Shown: positions 36,856-45,426 of the stretch, piece by piece | Layout: the number at the start of each line of letters is the position of its first letter | Numbering within the stretch: position 1 is the stretch's first letter | Assembly (NCBI GenBank): GCA_021383565.1 | Contig: CP079699.1 | Coordinates: forward strand, 2,480,001 to 2,544,000 | Source of the DNA: Levilactobacillus brevis | GTDB lineage: Bacteria > Bacillota > Bacilli > Lactobacillales > Lactobacillaceae | Direction of reading: 5' to 3' | DNA length: 64,000 bases | Translations under genes and position numbers: made by a program | The notes under the pieces: generated by a model | The model's database searches: none | Told to the model about the DNA's origin: nothing | What the model saw: only the letters and a program-made list of their open reading frames with translations

Positions 36856-38391
36856 ATGACAAAATCAATCAACACCGATTATTTCTTTGATGAACCGGCT
36901 TTTAATACGCACGATGGGGGTTACGTTCCACTGGAGGAACCCAAGACGCCGCAACAACCGCTACGGATTCCACCGTTATTGAAACCTGATAAGGAGACCG
37001 CGACCGACACGTACTACACGGTTGAAGCGCAGGCGGGGGAGACCCAACTGTTGCCGGGAAAGAAGACCAAGACCTGGGGCTACAACGGCAGTTTATTGGG
37101 GCAAACCATTGTTTTTCCTAAGGGGAAGACCATGCATATTGACCTGAAGAATAGTTTGCCCGAGTTAACTACGTTCCACTGGCACGGGCTAAACGTCCCC
37201 GGTCCTTACACGGATGGTGGCTGTCACGCCCCCGTTTATCCCGGGCAGACGCGGCACATTGACTTTAAGGTCGACCAGCCGGCCGCAACGCTGTGGCTGC
37301 ACGCCCATCCGTGCCCATCAACGGCCGAACAGGTTTGGCGTGGCCTAGCGGGTTTGGCACTGGTCACCGACGATCAGGAGGCCCGGTTGCCATTTCCACG
37401 GAACTACGGTGTTGATGATATTCCATTAGTTCTGCAGGATCGGCGGTTCCATGAGGACAATCAGTGGGATTACGACGCTGATTACGATCCAGATGGCGTT
37501 CAGGGGCCAACACCGATGATTAACGGGACGATCAATCCGTACTTCGATGTTTCCACGCAACGGGTTCGGCTACGCATCTTAGACGGTGCGAACCGGCGCG
37601 AGTGGCGGCTTCACTTCAGTGACGACTTGCCATTTACGCAGATTGCCTCGGACGGTGGCGTGATGCCAGAGCCCGTCGAGTTCACCCACCTCATGTTGAC
37701 CTGTGCTGAACGGGCCGAAGTGATCGTGGACTTCAGCAAGGTCACGCCGGGCCGCACGGTAACGCTGTATTCGGACGATGTGCCGTTGGTCCGGTTCCGA
37801 GTTCATGATTTTCAAACGGACGAGGCGACGTTGCCCGACCATCTCGTGGATATTCCCGATCCAGAGGTTACACCGGATACGCCAATCCGTAAGGTTGTGA
37901 TGTCTGGGATGGACGAGCAGGTCATGATTGATGGCAAGAAATTCGAAATGCAGCGGATCGACGCCAAGCAAAAGGTTGGTAACGTTGAGTTGTGGGATGT
38001 AACCAACACCAACGATATGGACGGCGGCATGGTCCACCCATTCCACATGCACGGGACCCAATTCCTGGTGGTCTCGCGGAACGGTCACGCACCGTATCCT
38101 AACGAGCACGGCTTCAAGGATACGGTCGGGGTCAACCCGGGTGAAACGGTACGGTTGAAGGTTTGGTTTGACCACACAGGTGTTTACATGTACCATTGCC
38201 ACATCATCGAACACGAAGATGGCGGTATGATGGCTCAGATTGAAGCATACGACCCAGACCACCCACAAACGTACAAGCTGATGGATATGGATACACTGAT
38301 GAATGCGGTAGCTAAAGAGCGGGGAATTGATGTGAAGGACCTCCATCTCGCGGGGATGAGCTCGTATGAGAAGATGGGGATGAAGATGTAA
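36856..38391 (+). CDS. Multicopper oxidase (laccase-like), cytoplasmic
   Basis: 511 residues, three cupredoxin domains. All copper-binding blocks are visible: HWHGLN and LHAHPCPS in domain 1, HPFHMHG and HCHIIEHEDGGMM at the C-terminus (type 1 Cys, His and axial Met). There is no signal peptide, as in other lactic acid bacterial laccases studied for biogenic amine oxidation. The ATG has GAGGAG upstream. It has its own transcription unit between a terminator and the ArsR gene. Likely roles: copper(I) detoxification or oxidation of phenols and amines. Confidence 0.93.
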   Translation: MTKSINTDYFFDEPAFNTHDGGYVPLEEPKTPQQPLRIPPLLKPDKETATDTYYTVEAQAGETQLLPGKKTKTWGYNGSLLGQTIVFPKGKTMHIDLKNSLPELTTFHWHGLNVPGPYTDGGCHAPVYPGQTRHIDFKVDQPAATLWLHAHPCPSTAEQVWRGLAGLALVTDDQEARLPFPRNYGVDDIPLVLQDRRFHEDNQWDYDADYDPDGVQGPTPMINGTINPYFDVSTQRVRLRILDGANRREWRLHFSDDLPFTQIASDGGVMPEPVEFTHLMLTCAERAEVIVDFSKVTPGRTVTLYSDDVPLVRFRVHDFQTDEATLPDHLVDIPDPEVTPDTPIRKVVMSGMDEQVMIDGKKFEMQRIDAKQKVGNVELWDVTNTNDMDGGMVHPFHMHGTQFLVVSRNGHAPYPNEHGFKDTVGVNPGETVRLKVWFDHTGVYMYHCHIIEHEDGGMMAQIEAYDPDHPQTYKLMDMDTLMNAVAKERGIDVKDLHLAGMSSYEKMGMKM

Positions 38392-38623
38392 GAGAGTGGA
38401 GCAAGGCGCTTAGGTTCTAAGCGCAGGAACCTGCCTTGCGTAACTTGTTTCGGAGGCCGCCAGGACCGGGATATCCGGGATAACAACCAGTCCAAGGGTT
38501 CAAACCGATATCTTTGGCAACGGTCAACCCCGGTGCTTATCTTTGCTAAGCGGAGGGGTCTGCCTAAGCGAGGTCACCGGTCAAACCGAATCAGCTCTGC
38601 TACAATCTCCTTAATGACAAAAC
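38392..38623. other. Intergenic region with cruciform-like sequence
   Basis: A nested hairpin at 38401-38439 (inner GCGCTTAG / CTAAGCGC, outer GCAAGG / CCTTGC) follows the oxidase stop codon; no T run, so terminator function is unsure. The rest has short inverted GC-rich stretches and no gene. Confidence 0.5.
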
Positions 38624-38665
38624 AAAAATGACTTCGGAATATCCAAAATTCCGAAGTCATTTTTT
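38624..38665. terminator. Bidirectional terminator at end of ArsR gene
   Basis: Perfect stem AAAATGACTTCGGAAT and its complement with an A run before and T run after. It overlaps the ArsR stop codon. Confidence 0.88.
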
Positions 38666-39002
38666 AATGCCCGTGGGTCTGACCACGTAGCACGTGGTCG
38701 ACGTGCGCCAACGTTTCATTGACGATATCTAAAATGTGAGGATCATCCAAGCGGTAAAAGTTTTGCTTGCCAACGTGGCGAACGGCCACCAGTTGTTCCT
38801 TTTTCAACATGGCCAGTTGGTGGGAAATCACCGACTGTTCCACGGTTAGAAGCTCGCTGAGTTCACTAACGTTGAGCTCCTTTTGTTCGAGAAGATAAAG
38901 GAGCTGTAGGCGCGTGGGGTTACTCAGTAGCTTGAAGATGGCCTGAGAAGCTTCGACCATTTTGGGCGCGATTAACGTGACTTTTTCGATAGAATCCGGC
39001 AT
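38664..39002 (-). CDS. ArsR/SmtB-family metal-sensing repressor (CzrA-like)
   Basis: About 112 residues from ATG 39002, with AAAGGAG 10 bases upstream. Winged helix with [20 protein letters not shown] and recognition helix [18 protein letters not shown]. No CxC motif in the DNA-binding part, but helix alpha5 has the exact spacing D-x-H-x10-H-x2-H (DPH...AHVDH) that binds Zn or Co in CzrA/SmtB. A His-containing tail follows (QTHGH). It is divergent from cadD-like 39073 over a palindrome and is predicted to release DNA when metal is bound. Confidence 0.92.
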   Translation of the reverse strand: MPDSIEKVTLIAPKMVEASQAIFKLLSNPTRLQLLYLLEQKELNVSELSELLTVEQSVISHQLAMLKKEQLVAVRHVGKQNFYRLDDPHILDIVNETLAHVDHVLRGQTHGH

Positions 39003-39031
39003 AAAAAGCTTGCTCCTTTCATATGTAGATG

Positions 39032-39045
39032 ATAACATATGTTAT
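39032..39045. promoter_or_regulatory. Palindromic ArsR operator
   Basis: Perfect 14-bp palindrome ATAACATATGTTAT midway between the two divergent starts. It resembles the AACATATGTT core of known CzrA-type operators. Confidence 0.65.
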
Positions 39046-39072
39046 AGATAACATTCATGGGGAGAGGATAAC

Positions 39073-39690
39073 GTGATCAAGACAATTTTAACGGGGGTCA
39101 CGGCGTATATTTCTACCGGGCTCGACTACTTAATTATTTTAATGGTAATCTTTGGCCGCGTAAAGCGTCAAGATAGATGGCTCGTGCTAGCAGGGGATTT
39201 TCTGGGGACGATTGTTCTGGTCGGTAGTTCATTGGCCGTGGCTTTCTTTCTGGGATTTGTGCCGGCACCGTGGCTCCTGGGATTGCTGGGGTTGATTCCC
39301 ATTTACTTAGGAATCAAGCTTTGGGTGCAGGGTGATGACGACGATACGGCCGCGATTGCCAATAAGGTCGCCAATCCCAAGGGACTGATTGGTAGCGTGG
39401 CCCTGATTACCATGGCGACTTGTGGCGCGGATAATGTGGGAATTTACGTCCCCATCTTTACTACGGTTGCGCCGAGCACGATTCCACTGATTTTGGCGAC
39501 GTTTGCCGTGATGGTCGTGATCTTCTGGGAGATTGGTTACCGGTTGGCCTGCATTCCCCGCGTGGCCGCTGTACTGGAAAAGCAGGGACGCTACATCACG
39601 ATTGGTGTGTACATCCTGATTGGCCTGTACATTATGGCTGACAGTGGGACATTTCAGCACTTACTGCAACTGACTGTGGGGCTCATTTAA
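39073..39690 (+). CDS. cadD: CadD-family cadmium resistance transporter
   Basis: 205 residues, GTG start with GGAGAGG upstream. About five to six membrane segments. Family blocks visible: AYISTGLDYLIILMVIF at the N-terminus, GLIPIYLGIKLW, and TMATCGADNVGIYVPIF in the middle. CadD proteins of staphylococci and streptococci give cadmium (and sometimes zinc) resistance. The divergent metal-sensing repressor supports this. Confidence 0.9.
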   Translation: MIKTILTGVTAYISTGLDYLIILMVIFGRVKRQDRWLVLAGDFLGTIVLVGSSLAVAFFLGFVPAPWLLGLLGLIPIYLGIKLWVQGDDDDTAAIANKVANPKGLIGSVALITMATCGADNVGIYVPIFTTVAPSTIPLILATFAVMVVIFWEIGYRLACIPRVAAVLEKQGRYITIGVYILIGLYIMADSGTFQHLLQLTVGLI

Positions 39691-39843
39691 AACACTAACG
39701 GCTAAAACGTGTGAAGAAAAATGTAATCATTGCTACTAGTGAAGCAGTCATGCCAATCTCGTAGAACCACTTGGCTGGTCTGTAAAGACAAGGCTCAACT
39801 GGTACCTAATTTGCTAACCAGAACGTTCTCTTCCCCTGAACAT
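39691..39843. other. Gene-free region
   Basis: 3' flank of cadD; no clear terminator hairpin found here. It leads into the dispersed repeat. Confidence 0.3.
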
Positions 39844-40326
39844 GGGGACCGCCTGCGGCCTGAGAAGCGGCCCTCCGGCTTGGTTTGAAGCCTAGCAAAA
39901 GTCGCCAGTCTCCAAACACATCCCGCGCTGTAAGCTGACGCAGAACTTCAGCTAACACCTCCATCTCTGACTACCTCCGGTTACGATGGTTGAAGACCAC
40001 TGAACGTGCGGTGACATCGATTGAGTGGCCACGTTCAGCCAGCTTAACTGGATACCCCCATGTAGCCGTGAGTGAGTCAAATTTGGTCTCAGCCGTGGGA
40101 TTTTCCAAGTGTTCTATCTTGGAAAATGGCGTCTTTGAGACGCGGGCTACCGGCTCAAAGTGAGGGAAAAGACCGCCTTTTGGCATGGCTCGTCCTACCC
40201 ACAGCGCTCCAGACCAAATTTGGCGAACGGTAAGGCGGCCAGTACGCGACTAGCCTATTATAGTGGATGGCGTCCTTGTCACACGACAATTTCTAGATGT
40301 TTTCTAGCTTTCAGCCTTTAGTAAAT
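39844..40326 (+). repeat. Dispersed intergenic repeat, long copy C
   Basis: About 480 bp, closely matching copy F (49864 on). Modules in order: GGGACCGCCTGCGGCCTGAG; CAGTCTCCAAACAC..TCCCGCGCTGTAAGCTGAC; CGGTTACGATGGTTGAA; the hairpin ATTTTCCAAG..CTTGGAAAAT (about 40101-40128); CTTTGAGACGCGGG; the 30-base core at 40209-40238; and a terminal TTTCAGCCTTTAG. It contains ORFs without ribosome binding sites that look spurious. It lies between convergent genes. Confidence 0.85.
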
Positions 40327-40327
40327 G

Positions 40328-40376
40328 AAAAAAGCACGGGCAACTTTCCGGAAGTGGGAAAGCTACGCGTGCTTTT
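40328..40376. terminator. Terminator of YeiH gene
   Basis: AAAAGCACG / CGTGCTTTT outer stem with an inner CTTTCC / GGAAAG hairpin; T run on the minus-strand side. Confidence 0.75.
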
Positions 40377-40391
40377 CGTTTAGCTTTAAAA

Positions 40392-41435
40392 TTAGAAGAA
40401 TAATTTGCTGGCAATCGTCACGCAGGTCATCAGGATAACTGATGAAATGGTGGCGGCGAGAAAGACGTTACCGCCTCGCTGGAAGATCACCCGGAAGTTA
40501 ACGCTCATGCCCAGAGCGGCCATGGCCATGCCGAGGAAGATGTAAGCCAATTTGACCAATCCGGCCAGAGCGACATTGCCGAGTGGTAGGAAGGTTCCGA
40601 TGATGCTGGTCAGGATGAAACCGGCCATGAACCAAGGGATCGGCAACTTAGCAGGGCCCTGATCGGTTGTGGCGGCCGAGCTGGTCTTACGGGATTGATG
40701 TTGGTACCACCAGCCAATGATGAGAGCGGCTGGGGCCAGCAATAGGACCCGCGAGAGCTTGGTGATGATGGCGGTATCCAGACTGACCGGACCGCCCGCA
40801 CTCCCGGCGGCAACGGCATGGGCGATTTCGTGGAGGGAACCACCAGTTAAGACACCGAATTGAACGGCAGTTAAATGCAGAAGGGGCTTCAGGCCAATTT
40901 CAACCAGCGTGAAGACCGTTCCGAGAATAGCGACGATGGCGACAGCCAAGACTTCGTTTTCGCGTTGCCGTTCGGCCTTGTCGGCGGGGACCTTAATCTG
41001 TGGGGAAACGCCCATCACAGCGGCAGCCCCGCAGATGCTGGTCCCGGTAGCCGTCAGAATGGCGAGTTCCTTTTCCACACCGAGCTTGCGGCTAAGGTTG
41101 TAGGTCAACAGGACCATCCCGGTCACCACGAAGGCGGCCAACGTAATCGTCTTGACCCCGGCTTGGGCCAGTTGAATCAAGTTGAGCTTGAAGCCTAAAA
41201 GAATAATGCCTAATCGTAAGAATTTATTGCTGATGAATCCAATACCGGCGCGGTTCGCGTTGATGACTTGGGGCTGTACCTGACACGCCATCCCTAGAAG
41301 TAAGGCGATGACTAAAGCGCCTACCAAGTTTAAATACGGCAGTTGCGCCAGGAAACTACCGGCAACGGCGCAGACTAAAGTTAAGAGTGACGCCAGCCAA
41401 AAGCCGCGGCTCACCACAGTGGTCCGAATATCCAA
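40392..41435 (-). CDS. YeiH-family putative sulfate/anion exporter
   Basis: 347 residues, about ten membrane segments, TTG start after AGGAGGAGATTCA. It has the conserved family blocks NLVGALVIALLLGM, LRLGIILLGFKLN, TATGTSICGAAAVMGVSP and GSLHEIAHAVAAG. In E. coli and other bacteria yeiH lies divergent from the LysR gene yeiE. The same arrangement is found here (LysR at 41549), so the LysR protein probably controls it. Substrate unproven. Confidence 0.9.
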   Translation of the reverse strand: MDIRTTVVSRGFWLASLLTLVCAVAGSFLAQLPYLNLVGALVIALLLGMACQVQPQVINANRAGIGFISNKFLRLGIILLGFKLNLIQLAQAGVKTITLAAFVVTGMVLLTYNLSRKLGVEKELAILTATGTSICGAAAVMGVSPQIKVPADKAERQRENEVLAVAIVAILGTVFTLVEIGLKPLLHLTAVQFGVLTGGSLHEIAHAVAAGSAGGPVSLDTAIITKLSRVLLLAPAALIIGWWYQHQSRKTSSAATTDQGPAKLPIPWFMAGFILTSIIGTFLPLGNVALAGLVKLAYIFLGMAMAALGMSVNFRVIFQRGGNVFLAATISSVILMTCVTIASKLFF

Positions 41436-41548
41436 ATGAATCTCCTCCTCAAAAATGTCTACGCCTAGTTTACCGGAAGTTGATTATAAGTTAAAATTGG
41501 AATGAATAATAAAACTATAATGACAGCTTATAACGAGGAGGCTCAAGT

Positions 41549-42424
41549 ATGCTCGATCACCGGTATCAAACGTTTCTGGTCTTAGCGACAACGAAGTCCT
41601 ATACGCAAACGGCGCAACAACTTTACATCAGTCAACCCGCCGTTTCCCAGCAGATTAAGAACTTGGAGGCAGAGTTGGGGTTGGAATTGGTGCACTATGA
41701 GCGGCCGCACCTCACCATCACGCCGGCGGGGCAGGAGTTGGCAGCCTTTATTCAGCGGGTGCAGGTTCAGGCGGACAAGGTCGTCACGACGCTCCAGCAT
41801 CCCCAGAAGACACGGCAGGTCACGTTTAGCACCACGTTGTCGTTGAGCGAATTTTTGGCGCCTCAGCTGATTACGTTGTTGCAGGGCCAAGATTATCGCG
41901 ACATTAATTGTCGGGTGACCAATACCCAGGCGGCGTTGCGAGCCATCGAAGCCGGCAACAGTGATTTTGCGTTGATTGAGGGCAACTTTAACAAGCAGCG
42001 GTACGGCTACGAGATTGTTCGGCAGGAGCCGTTCGTCGGTGTGGTGGCTACCGACCATCCGTTGGCGCAACAGGACGCCGTGAGTTGGGCGGATCTGACG
42101 GCTTATCCCTTAATTGTCCGAGAAATTGGGTCCGGGAGCCGCGAAATCTTGGAAAACTTGGCGCACGCGGCGAACGTGACCTTTGCGGAATTTCCTCAGG
42201 TGGTGACTGTCAATAATTTAGCCGCCATCCGTGAGGTCCTGTTGCGCGGTAGTGGCGTCAGCTTCGTCTACCGATCGGTGGTGGCGGATGCGTTGCGGGC
42301 GGGACGATTAAAGGTACTGCCGCTCCAGGCCGGCCAGCTACGGCATGATCTGGATCTGGTCTATCCCAAAGAGAGCTATTTAACGCCGATCTATCAAGAA
42401 TGGGCGGCAGCATTACGAAATTGA
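41549..42424 (+). CDS. LysR-family transcriptional regulator
   Basis: 291 residues. The N-terminal helix-turn-helix reads YQTFLVLATTKSYTQTAQQLY, then SQPAVSQQIKNLEAELG; the rest is a periplasmic-binding-like effector domain. GAGGAGG lies before the ATG, and a TATAAT is found at about 41514-41519. It is divergent from the yeiH-like gene. A 7-bp inverted repeat (TTATAAG / CTTATAA) in the gap of 113 bases is a candidate site. It resembles YeiE/CysL-type regulators by context. Confidence 0.92.
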   Translation: MLDHRYQTFLVLATTKSYTQTAQQLYISQPAVSQQIKNLEAELGLELVHYERPHLTITPAGQELAAFIQRVQVQADKVVTTLQHPQKTRQVTFSTTLSLSEFLAPQLITLLQGQDYRDINCRVTNTQAALRAIEAGNSDFALIEGNFNKQRYGYEIVRQEPFVGVVATDHPLAQQDAVSWADLTAYPLIVREIGSGSREILENLAHAANVTFAEFPQVVTVNNLAAIREVLLRGSGVSFVYRSVVADALRAGRLKVLPLQAGQLRHDLDLVYPKESYLTPIYQEWAAALRN

Positions 42425-42525
42425 TAATTTTAGTGCGTGGCTGAGCGGATGATTAGACAAACACCCCTAAATATTGATATATTTATCGTACTGTTGTAAA
42501 AAATATCGAGAAGGGGTGAGCCATC

Positions 42526-43731
42526 GTGACGAAGAAAACGAGACGGGCCATTTTTATCTTAGTGTTTAGTGAATTTTTAGTGTGTTTAGGAATTAGTTTA
42601 GTCATTCCGGTCATGCCGTTTCTGAAGAACCAATTGCATTTAACGGCGACGGATATGGGAATCATGAGTGCTTTGTTTGCCTTCGCTCAGTTTGTGGCGT
42701 CACCTCTGATTGGGCGGCTGTCCGATAAGATTGGGCGGAAGCCGGTCTTGACCGCTGGACTGTTTCTGTTCATGGCCTCCGAAGTGCTGTTTGCCCTGAC
42801 TAACCAGTTAATGGTCTTCAACATTTCACGGGTTATTGGTGGCCTGTCGGCAGCCATGGTCGTTCCCACGGCGATGGCGCTGGCAGCCGATATCACCACG
42901 AAGCGGCAGCGGGCCAGAGTCATTGGCTGGTTGTCGGCGGCCTTCAGCGGTGGGTTGATTCTGGGACCCGGTATCGGCGGAATCTTGGCCGGTATCAGCT
43001 ACAAGACGCCGTTTTGGGCGGCCGGGGCGCTGGGCTTAATCAGTGCGATTGTGCTGATTAGCCTATTACCAAGTGATGCCGAAACCAGCAAAATTCGCGA
43101 CGCCGAGGCACCATCGGACATGGTGGTCAAGCCAACGGCACATCCGATGACCCGCGAGTTCTGGACGGTGCCCATCATTATTCTGTTTACAATGATTTTG
43201 GTCTCGTCGTTTGGTCTCCAGGGCTTCGAGAGCATCTACAGTATCTACGTGAACGAGGTCTTCCACTTTAGCCTCAGCAACATCGCATTAGTGTTGACCC
43301 TCAACGGCTTAATCTCATTATTCTTGCAAGTGGCGATGTTTGATACCCTGGTCAGCAAGTGGGGCGAGCGCCGCGTCATCCGCGCCTGCTTCTTCCTGGC
43401 GGCCATCTGTGTGGTCTGGATTACCCAGGCACACGGCAAGATTGCGGTGATGATTGCCACGCTGATTATCTTCTCGGCCTTTGACCTATTGCGGCCAGCC
43501 ATCACGACGCTATTGACGAAGGCCAGCGAATCCAACCAAGGTCTGATTAACGGTCTGAACATGTCATTGACCAGTGTGGGGAACATTGTGGGGCCAATCA
43601 TGTCGGGGATGTTGCTGGATATGAATCCGCACTACCCATACTTGGTGGTCTCGGTCTTCCTGATCGTTTCCTACCTGATGGCCTTCCTGTTGAAACGCCC
43701 AGATCAATTGCAATCGGCGGCGGAAAAATAG
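42526..43731 (+). CDS. MFS multidrug efflux transporter (DHA1)
   Basis: 401 residues, 12 membrane segments, GTG start with AAGGGGTGA upstream. Motif A GRLSDKIGRKPVL and motif C GPGIGGILAG are clear; the start ILVFSEFLVCLGISLVIPVMPF is typical of NorA/Bmr/TetA-like pumps. It lies after, and in the same direction as, the LysR gene, but 101 bases apart. Drug substrate is not predictable. Confidence 0.92.
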   Translation: MTKKTRRAIFILVFSEFLVCLGISLVIPVMPFLKNQLHLTATDMGIMSALFAFAQFVASPLIGRLSDKIGRKPVLTAGLFLFMASEVLFALTNQLMVFNISRVIGGLSAAMVVPTAMALAADITTKRQRARVIGWLSAAFSGGLILGPGIGGILAGISYKTPFWAAGALGLISAIVLISLLPSDAETSKIRDAEAPSDMVVKPTAHPMTREFWTVPIIILFTMILVSSFGLQGFESIYSIYVNEVFHFSLSNIALVLTLNGLISLFLQVAMFDTLVSKWGERRVIRACFFLAAICVVWITQAHGKIAVMIATLIIFSAFDLLRPAITTLLTKASESNQGLINGLNMSLTSVGNIVGPIMSGMLLDMNPHYPYLVVSVFLIVSYLMAFLLKRPDQLQSAAEK

Positions 43732-43734
43732 TTT

Positions 43735-43872
43735 TCGTGGGACTGTCCGCCTTAGCATTCGCTTTGCCGTTCGCCAAATTTGGTCTGGATCGCGGTGGGC
43801 AGGCGCTTGGTTTCACTAAATACGGTTGTCTCGAGAAGCAACGCGTTGATTTTTACTTTCAACCTTCAGAAT
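43735..43872 (-). repeat. Dispersed intergenic repeat, short copy D (inverted)
   Basis: The core reads on the minus strand, at 43766-43788; its CCGCCTTA side is interrupted by an extra 13 or so bases. It is followed by GATCGCGGTGGGCAGG and a TTTCAACCTTCAG end. It directly follows the MFS stop codon. Confidence 0.7.
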
Positions 43873-43894
43873 TCAATTGAAAAGAGTACCAGTT

Positions 43895-43927
43895 AAGCGG
43901 TTCGGGAGAAATTCCGGCCGCTTTTTT
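43895..43927 (+). terminator. Terminator downstream of MFS gene
   Basis: AAGCGG / CCGCTT stem with an inner CGG/CCG and six T. Confidence 0.75.
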
Positions 43928-43963
43928 GGGTTCGAATTTTGGACCACGGGTGAAAATTGGCCG

Positions 43964-44265
43964 AAAAAAACAGCCAGACAAAGTCTAGCTGTCCCCCCAA
44001 AAGCCTCCGATGGCCGTTTCTGTTTGTGATTCCGCACAATATCGTGGCTGACTTCCCCCAAAGTTCAGTCGCGGGTCGAGCGCTCCCCCAAGCGGTCGAC
44101 CAGATTGTGCGGGCATCTGATTGGTCAGAATTCATCGGATTATGGATTCGACCGTTACCCCCCAGTAGCGGTGAATCCCACAGTGCCGATAACTTTCCTG
44201 AGATTATCAGTGGTTGGTGATAAGGATCATGTCCACTTACGGTGGTGCTCCTTATCGGATGATAC
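43964..44265 (-). ncRNA. Candidate structured small RNA with G-run hairpin loops
   Basis: On the minus strand a TATAAT (44272-44277) is followed by about 300 nt without a good ORF and then a terminator (ACAGCTAGAC / GTCTGGCTGT plus seven T at 43964-43992). In between are strong hairpins: GATAAGGA/TCCTTATC (44219-44257), GGATTC-ACCG/CGGT-GAATCC (about 44145-44180), and a 9-bp helix CCGCACAAT/ATTGTGCGG (44032-44112) that encloses two more hairpins. Runs of five or six G fall in or next to loops at 43993, 44055, 44085 and 44158. It matches no RNA family that I can recall (not RNase P, tmRNA, SRP or 6S by motif). Confidence 0.55.
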
Positions 44266-44271
44266 AAGTAC

Positions 44272-44277
44272 ATTATA
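44272..44277 (-). promoter_or_regulatory. -10 box of candidate ncRNA
   Basis: TATAAT on the minus strand. No convincing -35 hexamer 16-18 bases upstream. Confidence 0.45.
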
Positions 44278-44461
44278 CCGGGGATTGAGCGCTTCGATAA
44301 TCCCGTAATTTAATAATTGCGTTACTTATTTTAACCACCTTGGTTGTTTACGTGGTATGCTATTGATACGAACGATTTAGGATAATTGGTCTACACGGGG
44401 GTAATGCGTAAGAATTCGGTTTCTTTTGGGAATTGTGGTTTGTAGAAATGGGGGAACAAAT

Positions 44462-45322
44462 ATGCCACAGCCGTATCATGAACGTTTAAACTTTACCATG
44501 CAGTTGCCATTGCGCGTGATTAGTCATGGGACGGGTGGTCCAAAATTGGTATTGCCACACTGGCACCAAGCTGTCGAATTGGCCTATCCGTATTGTGGAC
44601 ATCCAGGAACCGCCCATATTGGGAGCTCAAGCTTCGAGATGACCGCGGGCCACATCTATGTGATTAATTCCGAGGTGGTTCACAGCTACGAGACCTTGTT
44701 GGACGAAGACAATCAGATTATCACGTTGCTGATGCCTTCGGCTTGGCTGCGAAATGTCGTCGATAACGAACAATTGCCGATCTGGGGCCCGGTCGATCTG
44801 GACCTTCACGATGAGGCCTACCGAGGAATTGGCCAGGCCGTCGGGACGCTGGTGGACAATGCAATTCACGAACGGGATGGTCAGGCTGACTATCTCGCCA
44901 GCCTTGGTGCGGAATATCAATTGGTGGGTCAGATGTTAAAACAGTTGAAAGTTAATGGACAGGTCGATAATGATCAGCTCCCGTTGCCGGAACCCTTGCG
45001 CCAAGCCGTTAGTGAGATTCAGAAGAACTATGGTGAGCCGATGTCGATTGCCGATTTGGCAGGTAAACTGAACTATTCTAGCGTCTATTTTTCCCGGTAC
45101 TTTAAAGAATATATGGGCATCTCGCCCAAGGCTTATCTGGGTCAGATTCGGCTAGAACGGGCGACGGAATTGTTGATGACGTCGGATGATTCTATCCAGA
45201 CGATTGCCACCAAGACGGGCTTTCGGACCGAGAAGAACTTCTTCGTCACGTTTAAGCAGCATTTCCTGATGACGCCCAAGACCTATCGTGAACGTTACGC
45301 GGCCCAGCGAGCCTGGTCATAG
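44462..45322 (+). CDS. AraC-family transcriptional regulator
   Basis: About 286 residues from ATG 44462, with TGGGGGAAC upstream. The N-terminal half is a cupin-like sensor domain (LPHWHQAVELAYPY, GHIYVINSEVVHSYE). The C-terminal half holds the two AraC helix-turn-helix motifs (MSIADLAGKLNYSSVYFSRY and SIQTIATKTGFRTEKNFF). Such regulators commonly respond to sugars or other carbon sources, but no metabolic gene is adjacent, so the target is unknown. Confidence 0.9.
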   Translation: MPQPYHERLNFTMQLPLRVISHGTGGPKLVLPHWHQAVELAYPYCGHPGTAHIGSSSFEMTAGHIYVINSEVVHSYETLLDEDNQIITLLMPSAWLRNVVDNEQLPIWGPVDLDLHDEAYRGIGQAVGTLVDNAIHERDGQADYLASLGAEYQLVGQMLKQLKVNGQVDNDQLPLPEPLRQAVSEIQKNYGEPMSIADLAGKLNYSSVYFSRYFKEYMGISPKAYLGQIRLERATELLMTSDDSIQTIATKTGFRTEKNFFVTFKQHFLMTPKTYRERYAAQRAWS

Positions 45323-45381
45323 CGTAACCGTTGCTTGTGGCGGTTATTTATGTTAGACTAAGCCAACATAACACAACGAAT

Positions 45382-45426
45382 ATGCGTGGAAACCAACGTT
45401 GCCGTTAAATGACACGTTGGTTTTTT
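45382..45426 (+). promoter_or_regulatory. Leader peptide plus attenuator hairpin of ABC-F gene
   Basis: A possible 8-codon ORF (ATG 45382 to TAA 45406; MRGNQRCR) overlaps the 5' arm of a perfect 9-bp terminator stem AACCAACGT / ACGTTGGTT (45391-45399 / 45414-45422) with T run 45421-45426, 27 bases before the ABC-F start. This is the layout of ribosome-mediated attenuation. The leader lacks a strong ribosome binding site. Confidence 0.55.

Noticed and set aside
37579-38346. 255-residue ORF antisense to the multicopper oxidase
   Set aside because: A shadow of a GC-rich, highly conserved coding region; no start signal and no family features.
38401-38439. Nested hairpin after the oxidase gene as a terminator
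   Set aside because: Strong stem but no T run; kept only as a structural note.
39971-40186. Similar short ORFs in repeat copies (39971-40186, 50037-50356, 57868-58053)
   Set aside because: They resemble one another only because the DNA repeat is shared. No ribosome binding sites; copies differ in frame and length.
43893-44273. 126-residue minus-strand ORF over the candidate ncRNA
   Set aside because: No ribosome binding site, no domain, and it crosses the terminator hairpin; the structure explains the stretch better than a protein.
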